Source: an uncultured Porphyromonadaceae bacterium
GTDB taxonomy: Bacteria; Bacteroidota; Bacteroidia; Bacteroidales; Muribaculaceae
Direction: 5' to 3'
DNA: 64,000 nucleotides
Assembly (NCBI GenBank): GCA_947176605.1
Contig: CAMWRH010000001.1
Coordinates: 50,598-114,597, forward strand
Both the position numbers and the translations under genes were made by a program. The notes below the pieces were generated by a model. The model ran no database searches, was not told where the DNA came from, and saw only the letters and a program-made list of their open reading frames with translations. Below, piece by piece: positions 47,964-57,813 of the stretch. The number at the start of each line of letters is the position of its first letter. Position 1 is the first letter of the stretch.

Positions 47964-48950
47964 TTATTTCTTCTTATTGTCAGATTCCTTTATCCTCCTG
48001 ATTTCTGCCACGGCGCGGGTCACATCCATATTCTTGGCTATGATTTTCCTGTCAGGACCGATGAGATAGAAACATGGAGTGCTTCGTATATCAAATATGT
48101 CATCACCGCCGTAACATATTCCGGCCGTCCATGATGCCGGCAATTCCGCGAACTGTTGAAGCAGTTCGGGCTGATCTTCCGGGACGGCATCGGCTACAAT
48201 GAACACCATTTCCAGCTCTTTGGAATCAATCATCTCAGCCACGTCTGCCGCCATTTCAAGTTTTAGACGTGCGAAATGACAGTCATCACATCCGGGATTA
48301 CCGAATTCCACAAGTGTGAGTGGGGCAGTGGGGACAAAATCCGTATGGCGTCCGTTGCGCAATGTCAGGCGTGTATCAGGAAATTTCGCACCGGGAGCAT
48401 TACGTTTCAACATATCCAGCTGCATCCTGTATCGCTGACTGCGCAACTCGGGTATGGCCTTGTCGGTAGTCACTGCCTTGAGAAAGGGGATATAGGCTTC
48501 ATCACTCCATATATCGGCTCTGGGGCCAAACAGGCTTTCTTCAGCCGATTTTGTAAACTGAAGCAACAGCACGGGATTCCCCTTTAATTTCTTGGTTAGA
48601 CCTGAAATTGCCGAAAGGGCTTTGGTTCTGTCGGCATAGCGCATGGCAGTAGTAAATACGGCAAAGGCATCATTCAAGGCATTTTGATCTACTGCTGCCG
48701 TCTGGCTGAAATCGAAATTATCCCAAAAATGCTCCATCAGATAATCCGAACGCTCGGTGAGTCCATCATACTCATCCGGAGGAGTGGGATATTCAAAAAG
48801 AGGCTCTATGATGATCTGATCCTGGGCCAGGACACTATACGGCAGTACTGACATCCCTAATAGAAGAGCAGATGTCATACCTTTTCGCCACAGTGCCATG
48901 ACTTCAAGTCCGGCTGCGATTGATGTATGTTTTTGATTTATATATCTCAT
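47964..48950 (-). CDS. DUF5106-type protein with thioredoxin-like domain
   Basis: The 328 aa protein has an N-terminal hydrophobic export segment (SALLLGMSVLPYSVLAQ) after a long polar n-region, a helical DUF5106-like middle region, and a C-terminal thioredoxin-like fold (about 190-325). The latter carries EFGNPGCDDCHFARL, whose CDDC replaces the usual CGPC, and a cis-Pro segment RSTPCFYLIG. It probably acts as a periplasmic thiol-disulfide protein; the Cys after the cis-Pro is unusual. Its start shares a base with the preceding stop (TAATG). Confidence 0.78.
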   Translation of the reverse strand: MRYINQKHTSIAAGLEVMALWRKGMTSALLLGMSVLPYSVLAQDQIIIEPLFEYPTPPDEYDGLTERSDYLMEHFWDNFDFSQTAAVDQNALNDAFAVFTTAMRYADRTKALSAISGLTKKLKGNPVLLLQFTKSAEESLFGPRADIWSDEAYIPFLKAVTTDKAIPELRSQRYRMQLDMLKRNAPGAKFPDTRLTLRNGRHTDFVPTAPLTLVEFGNPGCDDCHFARLKLEMAADVAEMIDSKELEMVFIVADAVPEDQPELLQQFAELPASWTAGICYGGDDIFDIRSTPCFYLIGPDRKIIAKNMDVTRAVAEIRRIKESDNKKK

Positions 48951-49726
48951 TACATTTCAAGTTTCTTTACAATTGATATCTGTTTTGCTTCCTGAGAGGC
49001 GGCCGGATCTTCATGTTCAGGAAGCGGCTCTTCCAGTCCTTCTACAAACGGACGCACGGCATCTGTCCATGCCTTATATCCGGCACCTGAGAGATGAAGT
49101 CCATCGGAGGTAAACTCTTTGCGCATCTTGCCTGTATCCGGATCTGCAAGCACCGGCCAAAGATCTACAAATACGGCCCCATTGCTTACCGCCAGATCAC
49201 GCAACCGAATGTTGAGCTCCGGAAGCAGCGTTTCACGTCCATAAAGGCTTTTGTAACGCTTGAAATCATTATTTATCGGCATTATACTCTGTACATAGAG
49301 TTGCGTCTCGGGACTTTTCTGACGGATTGCCTTTATCAGCATCTCGTATTGGTCTGCTATAGAAACTGCCGTATTGCGTGAATCGGCCACATCATTGATT
49401 CCGATTAAAAGAAATATCTTTTTGGGATGGCCTTCGGTAATCTGGTCAATGCGCTTCATTACGCCGGAGATTCTGTCGCTTCGTATGCCTCGGTTGAGTA
49501 CATTTTCCATGCCGAATAACTCCTGAAACTCTCCGCCATCTGTAATGGAATTCCCTAAAAATACAATATCATCGGCTGTGACGGGTAGTTTAGCGAAAAG
49601 ACTTACCCGCTGATACCAATAATCATCCTGGGCTATAGCTGCCGATGGCCATGCCGCACCTGCGAGCATTACGCAAGTTCCGCCTGCCAGCATACAGCAT
49701 CTGTAAATCTTTCTATAATTCGGCAT
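48950..49726 (-). CDS. secreted SGNH/GDSL-family hydrolase
   Basis: The 258 aa protein has a signal peptide (AGGTCVMLAGAAWPSAAIAQ) and the four SGNH blocks: VFLGNSITDGGEF (Ser nucleophile, GNS instead of GDS), GIRSDRISG, IGINDVADS and SDGLHLSGAGY with the Asp-x-x-His pair. Such enzymes deacetylate sugars or hydrolyse esters in the periplasm. It lies 11 nt after an amino-sugar kinase gene, so a cell-wall or glycan amino-sugar substrate is plausible but not shown. Confidence 0.88.
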   Translation of the reverse strand: MPNYRKIYRCCMLAGGTCVMLAGAAWPSAAIAQDDYWYQRVSLFAKLPVTADDIVFLGNSITDGGEFQELFGMENVLNRGIRSDRISGVMKRIDQITEGHPKKIFLLIGINDVADSRNTAVSIADQYEMLIKAIRQKSPETQLYVQSIMPINNDFKRYKSLYGRETLLPELNIRLRDLAVSNGAVFVDLWPVLADPDTGKMRKEFTSDGLHLSGAGYKAWTDAVRPFVEGLEEPLPEHEDPAASQEAKQISIVKKLEM

Positions 49727-49737
49727 ACCGGTATAAT

Positions 49738-50595
49738 TTAGATATTAGTAGATTTATGAAAGTCGATCAGCCCCGGCATGGGGGAAGAGGATATGGATGC
49801 AATTGTGAAACCTTGCCGAGAGGCCGCGTCCCTGAGCACGTCAGCAAAATTCCATGCAATCGAGCCGCAAAATGCCAACGGCAGGCTACGTGCCCCGGGA
49901 TACATTGCGATGTTTTTACGGAAGTATTCTGAAATCTCTTCCAATACAAGAGAGTAGATGTAGGGATTCCATAGCCGCTCGCTTAGAAATGGTGCTAACG
50001 AGGCAAGAAATCTATTAGGTGCGGGCTGGCGGTAGGTGCATTCCAATATATCCGATAGCGACATTCCATATGTCTTGACAAACTGCTCGCGCATCTGCAT
50101 TGGGAGATGCCCCTTAAAGGCATCTGACACCAGACGCTTGCCGAGCGCCGCGCCACTTCCTTCATCTCCGAGAATAAAGCCCAATGACGGGATATTCTGA
50201 ATCAGATTTCTCCCATCATATAAGCCTGAATTGGATCCGGTGCCTAATATACCTATTATGCCTGTAGATTTGCCCAGACATCCGCGGGCAGCCCCAAGCA
50301 AGTCGGAATATACGTTGGTGTAGCAGGATTTCCACACCATATTCAGAGCATTCTGAATCTTTGTGCATACTCCTGCATTCGCACATCCCGCACCGTAATA
50401 ATGTATCTCTTGTAATGTCCCGCTGATTGAAAGCTGAGCCGATACGTCATTAAACGCTGCTGCAAGGTCATCAATTTCACTCATCAGAGCGTTCATGCCG
50501 TTTGAAGTGACCCTATTGATCACTTCTCCCGTCTGACCGAGCAATACCCAATCAATTTTAGAGGAGCCGGCATCGGCTATAAGCTTATTTTTCAT
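49738..50595 (-). CDS. BadF/BadG-type ATPase, N-acetylglucosamine/MurNAc kinase-like
   Basis: The 285 aa ASKHA-fold protein has phosphate-1 motif DAGSSKIDWVL, GILGTGSNS (phosphate 2) and GDEGSGAALGK. This is the pattern of Bacteroidetes N-acetylglucosamine-kinase-like proteins that include MurNAc kinase MurK of Tannerella. It would phosphorylate an amino sugar in the cytoplasm. It heads an operon with an SGNH hydrolase, a thioredoxin-like protein and DoxX. Choice between GlcNAc and MurNAc as substrate cannot be made here. Confidence 0.82.
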   Translation of the reverse strand: MKNKLIADAGSSKIDWVLLGQTGEVINRVTSNGMNALMSEIDDLAAAFNDVSAQLSISGTLQEIHYYGAGCANAGVCTKIQNALNMVWKSCYTNVYSDLLGAARGCLGKSTGIIGILGTGSNSGLYDGRNLIQNIPSLGFILGDEGSGAALGKRLVSDAFKGHLPMQMREQFVKTYGMSLSDILECTYRQPAPNRFLASLAPFLSERLWNPYIYSLVLEEISEYFRKNIAMYPGARSLPLAFCGSIAWNFADVLRDAASRQGFTIASISSSPMPGLIDFHKSTNI

Positions 50596-50635
50596 ATCAT
50601 AGCAGGATTAACATCACATGAAAGACTTCATTTTA

Positions 50636-50666
50636 CAAATTTAATCAATATATATGGCATATGCAA
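50636..50666 (-). promoter_or_regulatory. promoter of the kinase-SGNH-DoxX operon
   Basis: On the minus strand TTG (50666-50664), 20 nt, TAAATTTG (50643-50636). It matches the Bacteroidetes consensus with a leader of about 34 nt. Confidence 0.65.
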
Positions 50667-50748
50667 TATTTCAATCCATTTTTCTGTATAAGCGGGCCTT
50701 CATTTTGAAGAGTAGTCCATGCAGATAAGGTCTCGTCATCAACAAGAA

Positions 50749-50778
50749 TCAGGGGCATCCCCGAGAGGATGCCCCTGA
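50749..50778 (-). terminator. terminator-like hairpin after the LRR gene
   Basis: A perfect 12-bp stem TCAGGGGCATCC / GGATGCCCCTGA with a 6-nt loop lies about 100 nt past the LRR stop. The minus-strand tail TTCTTGTT is only moderately T-rich. Confidence 0.65.
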
Positions 50779-50874
50779 CTACAGTGTAATCTTAATTACT
50801 ATGGCTTTGATATGGCGGATTCCATGGCCACAATGCTTAGCCGTATACTATAAAGTTGGAAGTAGGGGAGTGGA

Positions 50875-51939
50875 TTATTCCCAGCTGTCCCATACTCCGA
50901 CTACCTGACGGAGAGATGTATCACCTTCTGTGCGAAGGTCGGAAAGCATATTGTTACCTGCGAGATTAAGCGACCTCAACATCGGATCAAATGTTACGTC
51001 AAGAGTAACAAGCTGATTGTTGGCTACATTGACTCGCTGCAGGAAGTTCTGGTTGGAAAGGTCGACTGTAGTCAAATCATTCCATGCGAGATTGACATCG
51101 GCGAGATTATTGCAATTTTCAACAGTGAAGGCCGTAAGATCATTGTATGCTGCATAGATATCCAGCAGGTTCGTACAATTTACGGCAGCGAACTGGGTCA
51201 TATGGTTGTCGCTTACAAACACTGTCTGCAATGAGGAGAGATTCTGCAGATACATCTTCTGAAGGCGATTTGAAGTCAGATTCAGGTTTTCCAGAGAGCT
51301 GAGGTCTCCAAGTTCAAGCTGACTGATTTCATTATATCCTGCATAGAGATTCTTGAGATTCTGACACATCGTCACGTCCAATGCCTGAATGTGATTGTCC
51401 ATACAGTTAAGCGTCTTCAGATTTACGGCATTGCTGATATTAAGCTCTGCCATGAAGTTGGATGCCACATTAAGTATGGTAAGTAGGGGAGTGCCTGAGA
51501 GATTGATCGAGCTCAACCGATTGCGGTTAAGACGCAATTCCTGCAGAGCGGCACAGCCGTCAATCTGCACATCAGTCAGATCATTATGAGAAGCATTGAG
51601 CACCACCAGCGACGGATCATTCGACACTACCACTGCGGAAATCTTATTATTGCTCACATCCACTTTCTGCAGATTGGGGAATGCTGAAAGATTCAGCGTG
51701 CCTGCAAGATCGTGACCTTTCCAGTCAATCTCAGTGACATGACCGTTTTCCACTTTTACACCCGGACAGGATGCCGGATTGCTGCCTCTCATTTTCAGAG
51801 CCTCTGCATTGTTACCGCCTTTGGCAGCTGGCATGTTGAGAAATACATTCAGTTCTTTGGCTTCGCTCTTAGATATGGTTTGCGCATATGCACAACCCAT
51901 GCTCAAAGCGAGTACCAATAAGGTTGCAATTTTTTTCAT
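50875..51939 (-). CDS. secreted leucine-rich-repeat protein
   Basis: The 354 aa protein has a classical signal peptide (MKKIATLLVLALSMGCAYAQ). From about residue 70 it consists of roughly twelve repeats of about 21-22 residues with pattern LxxLxxLxLxxNxL, for example LVVLNASHNDLTDVQI and LQELRLNRNRLSSINL. The register resembles internalin-type short LRRs. No sorting domain is seen at the C terminus, so it is probably periplasmic or outer-membrane associated. LRR proteins usually bind partners; the ligand is unknown. Adjacent DNA on its 5' side is gene-poor. Confidence 0.85.
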   Translation of the reverse strand: MKKIATLLVLALSMGCAYAQTISKSEAKELNVFLNMPAAKGGNNAEALKMRGSNPASCPGVKVENGHVTEIDWKGHDLAGTLNLSAFPNLQKVDVSNNKISAVVVSNDPSLVVLNASHNDLTDVQIDGCAALQELRLNRNRLSSINLSGTPLLTILNVASNFMAELNISNAVNLKTLNCMDNHIQALDVTMCQNLKNLYAGYNEISQLELGDLSSLENLNLTSNRLQKMYLQNLSSLQTVFVSDNHMTQFAAVNCTNLLDIYAAYNDLTAFTVENCNNLADVNLAWNDLTTVDLSNQNFLQRVNVANNQLVTLDVTFDPMLRSLNLAGNNMLSDLRTEGDTSLRQVVGVWDSWE

Positions 51940-52269
51940 AATAAATTAAATTAAGATTATAGTACATTCCGTCATCTCGTAGAAGCAGATTTTTATTTCA
52001 GTTCTACAGGATTTTTATCTATTTAACACCTTCAAATAGGGTTTGGTTGAAAAGATATGCAAAAATATCTTGACCTCCAACCAACGCTGTATATAATATG
52101 TTATACGTATAAGCTCACAGCTACTCATAAATGAGCCAATCGACTCAATGGCGTATCTGGAGAGGATTACAAACAATATGTAGGAAAATAATTTTAATCT
52201 ACCAATGGGGCTCAAGGAGAGGAAATTTTCAATCTAAAGCCCAATTATTTTATAAAAGCAAAACTCAAT

Positions 52270-52536
52270 ATGACTCCATACATATCAATACTCATGATAC
52301 CGCAATATCTGTTTCCAATATTCCGGATAGTTTTGGTATTGCTGATTATACTTGGGATGATTGTAGTGCTATTGGCAATCAATCATCTTACTCACAATGA
52401 TGATCGCCATTCTGAATCATCGACAAATCAACTTAAACATGAAATAAATAAAGATGAGAAGGTAATTACGAGCAATAGTGTATTTCATAAATTTTTGGCG
52501 CGGGATTTCTCGCGAAGAATTAAACAACGGAATTAA
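52270..52536 (+). CDS. small single-pass membrane protein, unknown
   Basis: The 88 aa ORF contains one long hydrophobic segment (YLFPIFRIVLVLLIILGMIVVLL, residues about 13-37) followed by a highly charged tail (HNDDRHSESSTNQLKHEINKDEK). The stop codon lies in the loop of an 8-bp terminator hairpin, which supports transcription of this frame. No Shine-Dalgarno is seen, as usual in Bacteroidetes. It could be a toxin-like or regulatory small protein, but nothing in the sequence decides this. The Met at residue 9 is an alternative start. Confidence 0.45.
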   Translation: MTPYISILMIPQYLFPIFRIVLVLLIILGMIVVLLAINHLTHNDDRHSESSTNQLKHEINKDEKVITSNSVFHKFLARDFSRRIKQRN

Positions 52537-52547
52537 TCGTTGTTTTT
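52522..52547 (+). terminator. intrinsic terminator overlapping the small ORF stop
   Basis: AAACAACG-GAATTAAT-CGTTGTTT is a perfect 8-bp stem followed by TT, and the upper T-tract is TGTTTTT. The loop contains the TAA stop of the small membrane-protein ORF. Confidence 0.7.
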
Positions 52548-52958
52548 GACCTCTATTTAACATAATGGCGATTATGTATATTTCAACAATGCCCTATCTT
52601 TCTAATGATTTCTTCATCTGATGCTACAGATTTTATGTCTGTTTAAAATTACTCTTCATTTTTATCATGCTAAGTTACAATACACGATGGTTAATCATTA
52701 CTTATCTGTTGACAGTTTTATTACCTAACGGTTACAATCATGTTCTGGCAGCTATGTAATCAATTCTCTCAAAGATTTCCTGCCGACCTGCTACGCCTTA
52801 AAAACTCGACGTTTTTCGATTTGCTGATTTTCCAATATTTGCGCACAGGACGTCAGGCTGCGTCAAATATTCGATTTTCATTTCAGCCCGTTTTCTCAAT
52901 GTTACAGGCCCGATCGTACCTCCCCAGCATGAAGTCTTACACAATGAATACAGAAAAT

Positions 52959-53034
52959 CCATACTCGCAGGTGAATTGGAGTTCAACTCTGCAAGTATGG
53001 ATGTAGCAATGATATTAATGTAGCAATGATATTA
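52959..53034. repeat. 12-bp inverted repeat abutting a perfect 17-bp tandem duplication
   Basis: CCATACTCGCAG (52959-52970) and CTGCAAGTATGG (52989-53000) form an inverted repeat with one mismatch. Directly after it ATGTAGCAATGATATTA occurs twice in tandem without mismatch (53001-53017, 53018-53034). Confidence 0.8.
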
Positions 53035-53153
53035 TCTGTGTTAAGCCTATTGCGCCTGTATCATTTAATCCATACATCGCATACACAGTGAGAATTTATG
53101 ATAATACAACACATAAACAGTCAATCCTTATCAATTTCGATTTATATATCAAT

Positions 53154-56072
53154 CTAAGCATCGGCATCACTTAGATGAGGTAAATCTTCCAACTCCATTT
53201 TAAGATAACGTGAAGTCGGTCCGTTAGCGACAACCACCTGCTCTGGCGTACCTTCTACTACGATCTTTCCTCCTCCGCGACCTCCTTCAGGTCCCATGTC
53301 GATGATATAATCAGCACATTTTATAACATCAAGATTATGCTCTATCACAACAACCGTATTCCCTTTGTCAGCAAGACGATTGATTACTCCGAGCAATACC
53401 CTGATATCTTCAAAATGAAGCCCCGTTGTCGGTTCGTCGAGAATGAATAAGGTATTCCCCGTATCCTTCTTCGAGAGTTCGGTGGCAAGCTTTACACGCT
53501 GGTTTTCACCTCCGCTCAGAGTACTTGACGGCTGACCCAGCTTGATGTATCCAAGCCCTATTTCCTGAAGCACCGTGATCTTTTTTAGAATGGAAGGCAC
53601 ATTCTCAAAAAATCTTACAGCTTCATCCACTGTCATGTCAAGCACATCGGAAATCGATTTTCCTTTATACCGCACTTCGAGGGTCTCTCGGTTATATCGC
53701 TTGCCATGGCATTCCTCACATGGCACAAGCACGTCAGGCAAGAAATTCATTTCAATTGCACGGTAACCGTTGCCCTTGCACACTTCACATCTTCCGCCTG
53801 TTACGTTAAAGGAGAATCGGCCGGGTTTATATCCCCTTATTTTTGCCTCTGGCAATTCTACGAAGAGCTTGCGTATATCGGCGAAGACTCCGGTATAGGT
53901 AGCCGGATTTGACCGTGGCGAACGCCCTAAAGGAGATTGGTCTACAGTCACTACCTTATTGATATGCTCAATACCTATCACCTCTTTATACGGCAAAGGA
54001 GCCCGCAATGATCTATAAAGATGCTGGCTCAATATAGGCTGCAGGGTTGAATTGATAAGTGACGACTTGCCACTGCCGCTTACTCCAGTGATACATGTAA
54101 AGCATCCCAATGGTAGACGCAGATCTACTGATTTCAGATTATGTCCGGTAGCTCCTTTAATTTCAAGATACTTTCCATTGCCCGGTCTGCGTTTAGTGGG
54201 GATATCTATCACGCGCCTTCCGTTTAGATAATCGGAAGTCAAGGTATGGGTTTTTCTCATTTCGCGTGGCGTGCCCTGAAACATCACTTCTCCCCCATGG
54301 CATCCTGCTCCGGGCCCGATATCCACAATATAATCAGCCTGCAGCATGATATCGCGGTCATGCTCTACTACTATCACACTGTTGCCTGCGTCACGAAGTG
54401 ATTTAAGGCTATTTATTAGACGCTCATTATCGCGCTGATGCAGTCCGATCGATGGTTCGTCAAGAATATACAGCACATTGACAAGTTGCGATCCTATCTG
54501 TGTGGCAAGGCGTATACGCTGACTTTCTCCACCGCTTAAGGTACTGCTTGCCCTATTTAAAGAGAGGTAATCCAATCCGACCTCAAGAAGAAATCTTAGA
54601 CGGGCCCTGATTTCTTTAAGTACTTCTTCAGCTACGACTCTGCGCGACTGATCTATTTTGTCTTCGAGTGTGAGTGTCCATTCGTATAGCTCCGAAATAT
54701 CCATTGAGGCTACATCGGCGATACTTTTCCCATCTATAAAGTAATGAAGTGAAATGCGGTTCAGACGTTTTCCATTACATTCCGGACAAAGCGCTTCCGA
54801 AAAATACTGGTTACTCCATTTATTGGCTTCAGTGCCGGCATCTTCACTCTGTTGCATTTCAATATACTTCACAAGGCCATCGTATCCGGCATCGATCATA
54901 CCTGTCGACATTGTCGCGTTCTCAAGATGCAGCCGCACATCTACACCTTGCAGGATGTCGTTTATGGCCTCTGAAGGTAATTCAGCTATGGGAGTTTTGA
55001 TATCAGCATTATGAAGTTTTAAAATGGCCTGAATCTGCCAGAACACAAGCGAGTTTTTATACTTTCCCAATGGTGCGATTCCTCCGTCATAGATAGATTT
55101 CGTTTTATCCGGGAAGACCTTGTCTTCATCTACGACGCTTACCACACCGAGACCTTTACACCTGCGGCATGCACCCTGGGGTGAATTAAAAGAAAAGTCG
55201 TGTGGCGCAGGCTCGGGATATGACAGTCCCGTAGCAGGATCCATCAATGACAATGAATAGTGACTTACCGTATCACTCTCCACATCATATACCATTAGTT
55301 GCCGCCCACCCTGACGCAGCGCATTGTCGATAGTCGACCTGAGCCGTTCGATATCTGCAGCCGATACCCGCAATCTGTCGATTACGAGTTCGATGCTGTG
55401 GTTTTTGTATCGGTCGAGCTTCATATCATAGGTAAGATCGCGAAGCTCGCCATCTACGCGGACACGCAGATATCCTTTTTTCATCAGATTCTCGAAAAGG
55501 TCTTTGTAGTGGCCCTTTCTGTTCTTAACAAGAGGGGCAAGAATATACGTCTTCCTTCCATCGTATTTTTTGAGGATAAGGTCTACGATCTTGTCCTTCG
55601 TATATTTCACCATCACTTCACCGCTTAGATAACTTCTGGCTTCTCCAAGACGGGCATACAGAAGTCGGAAGAAATCGTAGATCTCCGTAGTGGTGCCTAT
55701 TGTACTCCGCGGATTACGGTTGGTAGTCTTTTGTTCGATACTGATTACCGGACTCAATCCAGTGATATAGTCGACATCAGGACGTTCCATAGAGCCCATC
55801 ATATTACGGGCATAAGATGAGAATGTCTCAATATATCTCCGCTGTCCTTCTGCAAAGATTGTATCGAATGCAAGCGAAGATTTTCCACATCCGCTAAGTC
55901 CGGTCACAACGGTTAGACTATTGTGCGGCAGAGTGACATTTATATTCTTCAGATTATGCACACGCGCACCCCCGACATCGATGACGTCGGAGTATTCACC
56001 TATGCCACAATCAGTAGTGCCTGTCGCTGATATCTCGGTATCTGATATTGTATTCTTTATATCTGTTTTCAT
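53154..56072 (-). CDS. excinuclease ABC subunit A (UvrA), copy 2
   Basis: The 972 aa protein is a full UvrA paralogue, not the short UvrA2 type, since it retains the insertion after Walker A including the UvrB-binding segment. Seen: [44 protein letters not shown] and CPECNGKRL zinc motifs, [12 protein letters not shown], second Walker [34 protein letters not shown] and [15 protein letters not shown]. The first P-loop has Cys where copy 1 has Ser. The N terminus has an extra 30 residues. It lies 57 nt downstream of a type-IX-sorted protein and may share its transcript. Bacteroidetes often carry several uvrA copies; division of labour is not known. Confidence 0.95.
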   Translation of the reverse strand: MKTDIKNTISDTEISATGTTDCGIGEYSDVIDVGGARVHNLKNINVTLPHNSLTVVTGLSGCGKSSLAFDTIFAEGQRRYIETFSSYARNMMGSMERPDVDYITGLSPVISIEQKTTNRNPRSTIGTTTEIYDFFRLLYARLGEARSYLSGEVMVKYTKDKIVDLILKKYDGRKTYILAPLVKNRKGHYKDLFENLMKKGYLRVRVDGELRDLTYDMKLDRYKNHSIELVIDRLRVSAADIERLRSTIDNALRQGGRQLMVYDVESDTVSHYSLSLMDPATGLSYPEPAPHDFSFNSPQGACRRCKGLGVVSVVDEDKVFPDKTKSIYDGGIAPLGKYKNSLVFWQIQAILKLHNADIKTPIAELPSEAINDILQGVDVRLHLENATMSTGMIDAGYDGLVKYIEMQQSEDAGTEANKWSNQYFSEALCPECNGKRLNRISLHYFIDGKSIADVASMDISELYEWTLTLEDKIDQSRRVVAEEVLKEIRARLRFLLEVGLDYLSLNRASSTLSGGESQRIRLATQIGSQLVNVLYILDEPSIGLHQRDNERLINSLKSLRDAGNSVIVVEHDRDIMLQADYIVDIGPGAGCHGGEVMFQGTPREMRKTHTLTSDYLNGRRVIDIPTKRRPGNGKYLEIKGATGHNLKSVDLRLPLGCFTCITGVSGSGKSSLINSTLQPILSQHLYRSLRAPLPYKEVIGIEHINKVVTVDQSPLGRSPRSNPATYTGVFADIRKLFVELPEAKIRGYKPGRFSFNVTGGRCEVCKGNGYRAIEMNFLPDVLVPCEECHGKRYNRETLEVRYKGKSISDVLDMTVDEAVRFFENVPSILKKITVLQEIGLGYIKLGQPSSTLSGGENQRVKLATELSKKDTGNTLFILDEPTTGLHFEDIRVLLGVINRLADKGNTVVVIEHNLDVIKCADYIIDMGPEGGRGGGKIVVEGTPEQVVVANGPTSRYLKMELEDLPHLSDADA

Positions 56073-56128
56073 TGTACGAAGATTAGACAGTAATCAAAAT
56101 GAGTTCGCTACGAATACCGACCCACTCA

Positions 56129-57565
56129 TTACTGAAGAGTGTCTTCATTTCCTGTTCCGCTATTGCTAACACTTCGACGCAAGAGAATGTTGATATCTCC
56201 GCTCTTTTTATATTTCTTTCCATCCGCTCCCGTAGCGGTGATCACGTAATAATATACGCCGGATTTGACGGTCTTACCATTACGCTTCCCATCCCACCCT
56301 GCTGAGGGATCTGTGAAATGAAATATTTGAGACCCATATCGGTCGAATATCCAGCAATCGAAATCTACAATCGATCTGTAGCTTACTTTCCATATGTCAT
56401 TCACGCCATCTCCGTCAGGTGAAAAAGCATTCGGACAAAGTAATTCAGAAGCTCCGATACTCACAACATATGTATCTCCAATAGCTTCACATGTCCCATC
56501 TGAATTGCTGCCGATAAAACGAAGATAAAACGTACCTTCATCCATGAATGTGTAGTCAAGATTCTGTTCCGTGAAACGATAATCTACTGTCTCGAATTCC
56601 GGATCTGTACTAAGCTGCCATTCACAATGCATTACACCTTGTGTAATATATGCATTAAACGAAATCTCGGCCGGAGCAGAACCTCCAAGTGCAGAATCAT
56701 CACCCTTTATGATATTGCTTCCATCAGCATCATCATCGGAATCGGATTCAGTAATATCAGCATCGACTGTACTGTCAGAGCTACCTATATTTGACACGCC
56801 ATTCTGAACGGCTTCCGTCATAACACTGACGGCAGTCGGTGCGATTGTCGGTGTCTCAATTTCAATACCCCAATTCCACTCATTCAGGAATCTATCTCCG
56901 GAGATATGAAATGGCGTATAACAGTATGGTGCGGGAGTAATTCTTATGGATGTATCGAAGTATTCAATTGTGTCTTCTATCTCTTTCTCGATATATTCCA
57001 TGCGGGACGAATCCCATTCCTGAGTAGAATATACGACGTTAATATCGCGACTTAAAATCTTTCTTTGTCCTGTAATCGTATAATAATAGATAGCAGGTGC
57101 GTATCCATCTACATCGATGACTGTCGCATCGCAATCTGACAGATCAGAGGCGCTCGCACTTTGAAGTCGGAATCTATACGGAAGATAATTTACTACCCAA
57201 TAATAATATCGCTTCCCGTTGTCTTCGAAAATATAACCGGTGTCGCCTAAGTCGCCGGACAGAATCACGCCATCCTGTTGACGCTGCACATTGGATATCT
57301 CTTCGGCAAACCCGCCCCCAAGATTCCCGTAGCTGTATACTTTTACTGCATCTGGATTAGAGGATACAAACTTTATAGATACTTCGGAAGTATCGTAAAC
57401 TACATATATCGCATCTATACCGGATGATTTATCAGGAATAATCTCTATCGGATGCAACATTGTATTCTGAAATTGCAGCATTCCAGTAGCTTGAGCGCTC
57501 AAGCCGCACGATATCGCACCGATAGTCAAAAGCGATATTTTTAGACTGGGTTTTATAATTTTCAT
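56129..57565 (-). CDS. secreted protein with type IX secretion (gliding C-terminal, CHU_C-like) domain
   Basis: The 478 aa protein has a signal peptide ([19 protein letters not shown]), a beta-rich N-terminal region, an acidic Ser/Asp linker (about 265-300), and a C-terminal type-B sorting domain (about 375-470): [46 protein letters not shown]. This domain directs export by the type IX secretion system and surface attachment. A 15-residue tail follows the usual end of the domain. Its start overlaps an 83-codon ORF by 4 nt, and the XRE regulator lies just upstream. Confidence 0.87.
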   Translation of the reverse strand: MKIIKPSLKISLLTIGAISCGLSAQATGMLQFQNTMLHPIEIIPDKSSGIDAIYVVYDTSEVSIKFVSSNPDAVKVYSYGNLGGGFAEEISNVQRQQDGVILSGDLGDTGYIFEDNGKRYYYWVVNYLPYRFRLQSASASDLSDCDATVIDVDGYAPAIYYYTITGQRKILSRDINVVYSTQEWDSSRMEYIEKEIEDTIEYFDTSIRITPAPYCYTPFHISGDRFLNEWNWGIEIETPTIAPTAVSVMTEAVQNGVSNIGSSDSTVDADITESDSDDDADGSNIIKGDDSALGGSAPAEISFNAYITQGVMHCEWQLSTDPEFETVDYRFTEQNLDYTFMDEGTFYLRFIGSNSDGTCEAIGDTYVVSIGASELLCPNAFSPDGDGVNDIWKVSYRSIVDFDCWIFDRYGSQIFHFTDPSAGWDGKRNGKTVKSGVYYYVITATGADGKKYKKSGDINILLRRSVSNSGTGNEDTLQ

Positions 57566-57813
57566 ATGTTCGAATTATTTTCATATTCCTCCGGGATATC
57601 TAAATATAAATCACTCGTAGATCTATATCTAAAGATACGCCGGAAGTAGGTCAGCATGAGGGATGAGACTATCCCTTCTATATCAAACGAAATAGCCTCC
57701 CTGCTTATTGCAGGAAGACTATTGTGTAATATTCTGCCCAATGGCATATATCTTATAATCTTTGATACGTGATATTCACTTTGGTATGAAGGTCTCAAAG
57801 GTTGAATCGTCAT
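57562..57813 (-). CDS. small ORF between XRE regulator and type-IX-sorted protein, doubtful
   Basis: An 83 aa ORF fills the gap between the two genes. It overlaps the XRE gene by 38 nt and the next start by 4 nt (ATGA), as coupled genes do. Its sequence (IIRYMPLGRILHNSLPAISREAISFDIEGIVSS) has no domain I recognise. The overlap pattern argues for it; the lack of similarity argues against. Confidence 0.4.
   Translation of the reverse strand: MTIQPLRPSYQSEYHVSKIIRYMPLGRILHNSLPAISREAISFDIEGIVSSLMLTYFRRIFRYRSTSDLYLDIPEEYENNSNI

Larger units (their letters stand above)
51940..53153. other. 1.2-kb gene-poor stretch with one small ORF and repeats
   Basis: This AT-rich stretch holds a supported small membrane-protein ORF (52270-52536) with its terminator, and a repeat cluster at 52959-53034. 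The remaining short ORFs (52015-52215, 52131-52400, 52740-53006, 52798-52986) have no convincing coding features. Confidence 0.6.

Noticed and set aside
52070-52097. TTGACC-N16-TATAAT, an E. coli-like promoter
   Set aside because: Bacteroidetes primary sigma factors use TTTG/TAnnTTTG, so this match in AT-rich DNA is probably chance.
52798-52986. 62-codon minus ORF (NSNSPASMDFLYSL...)
   Set aside because: It looked vaguely like a recurrent short hypothetical sequence, but I could not support coding function or a mobile element from the sequence.
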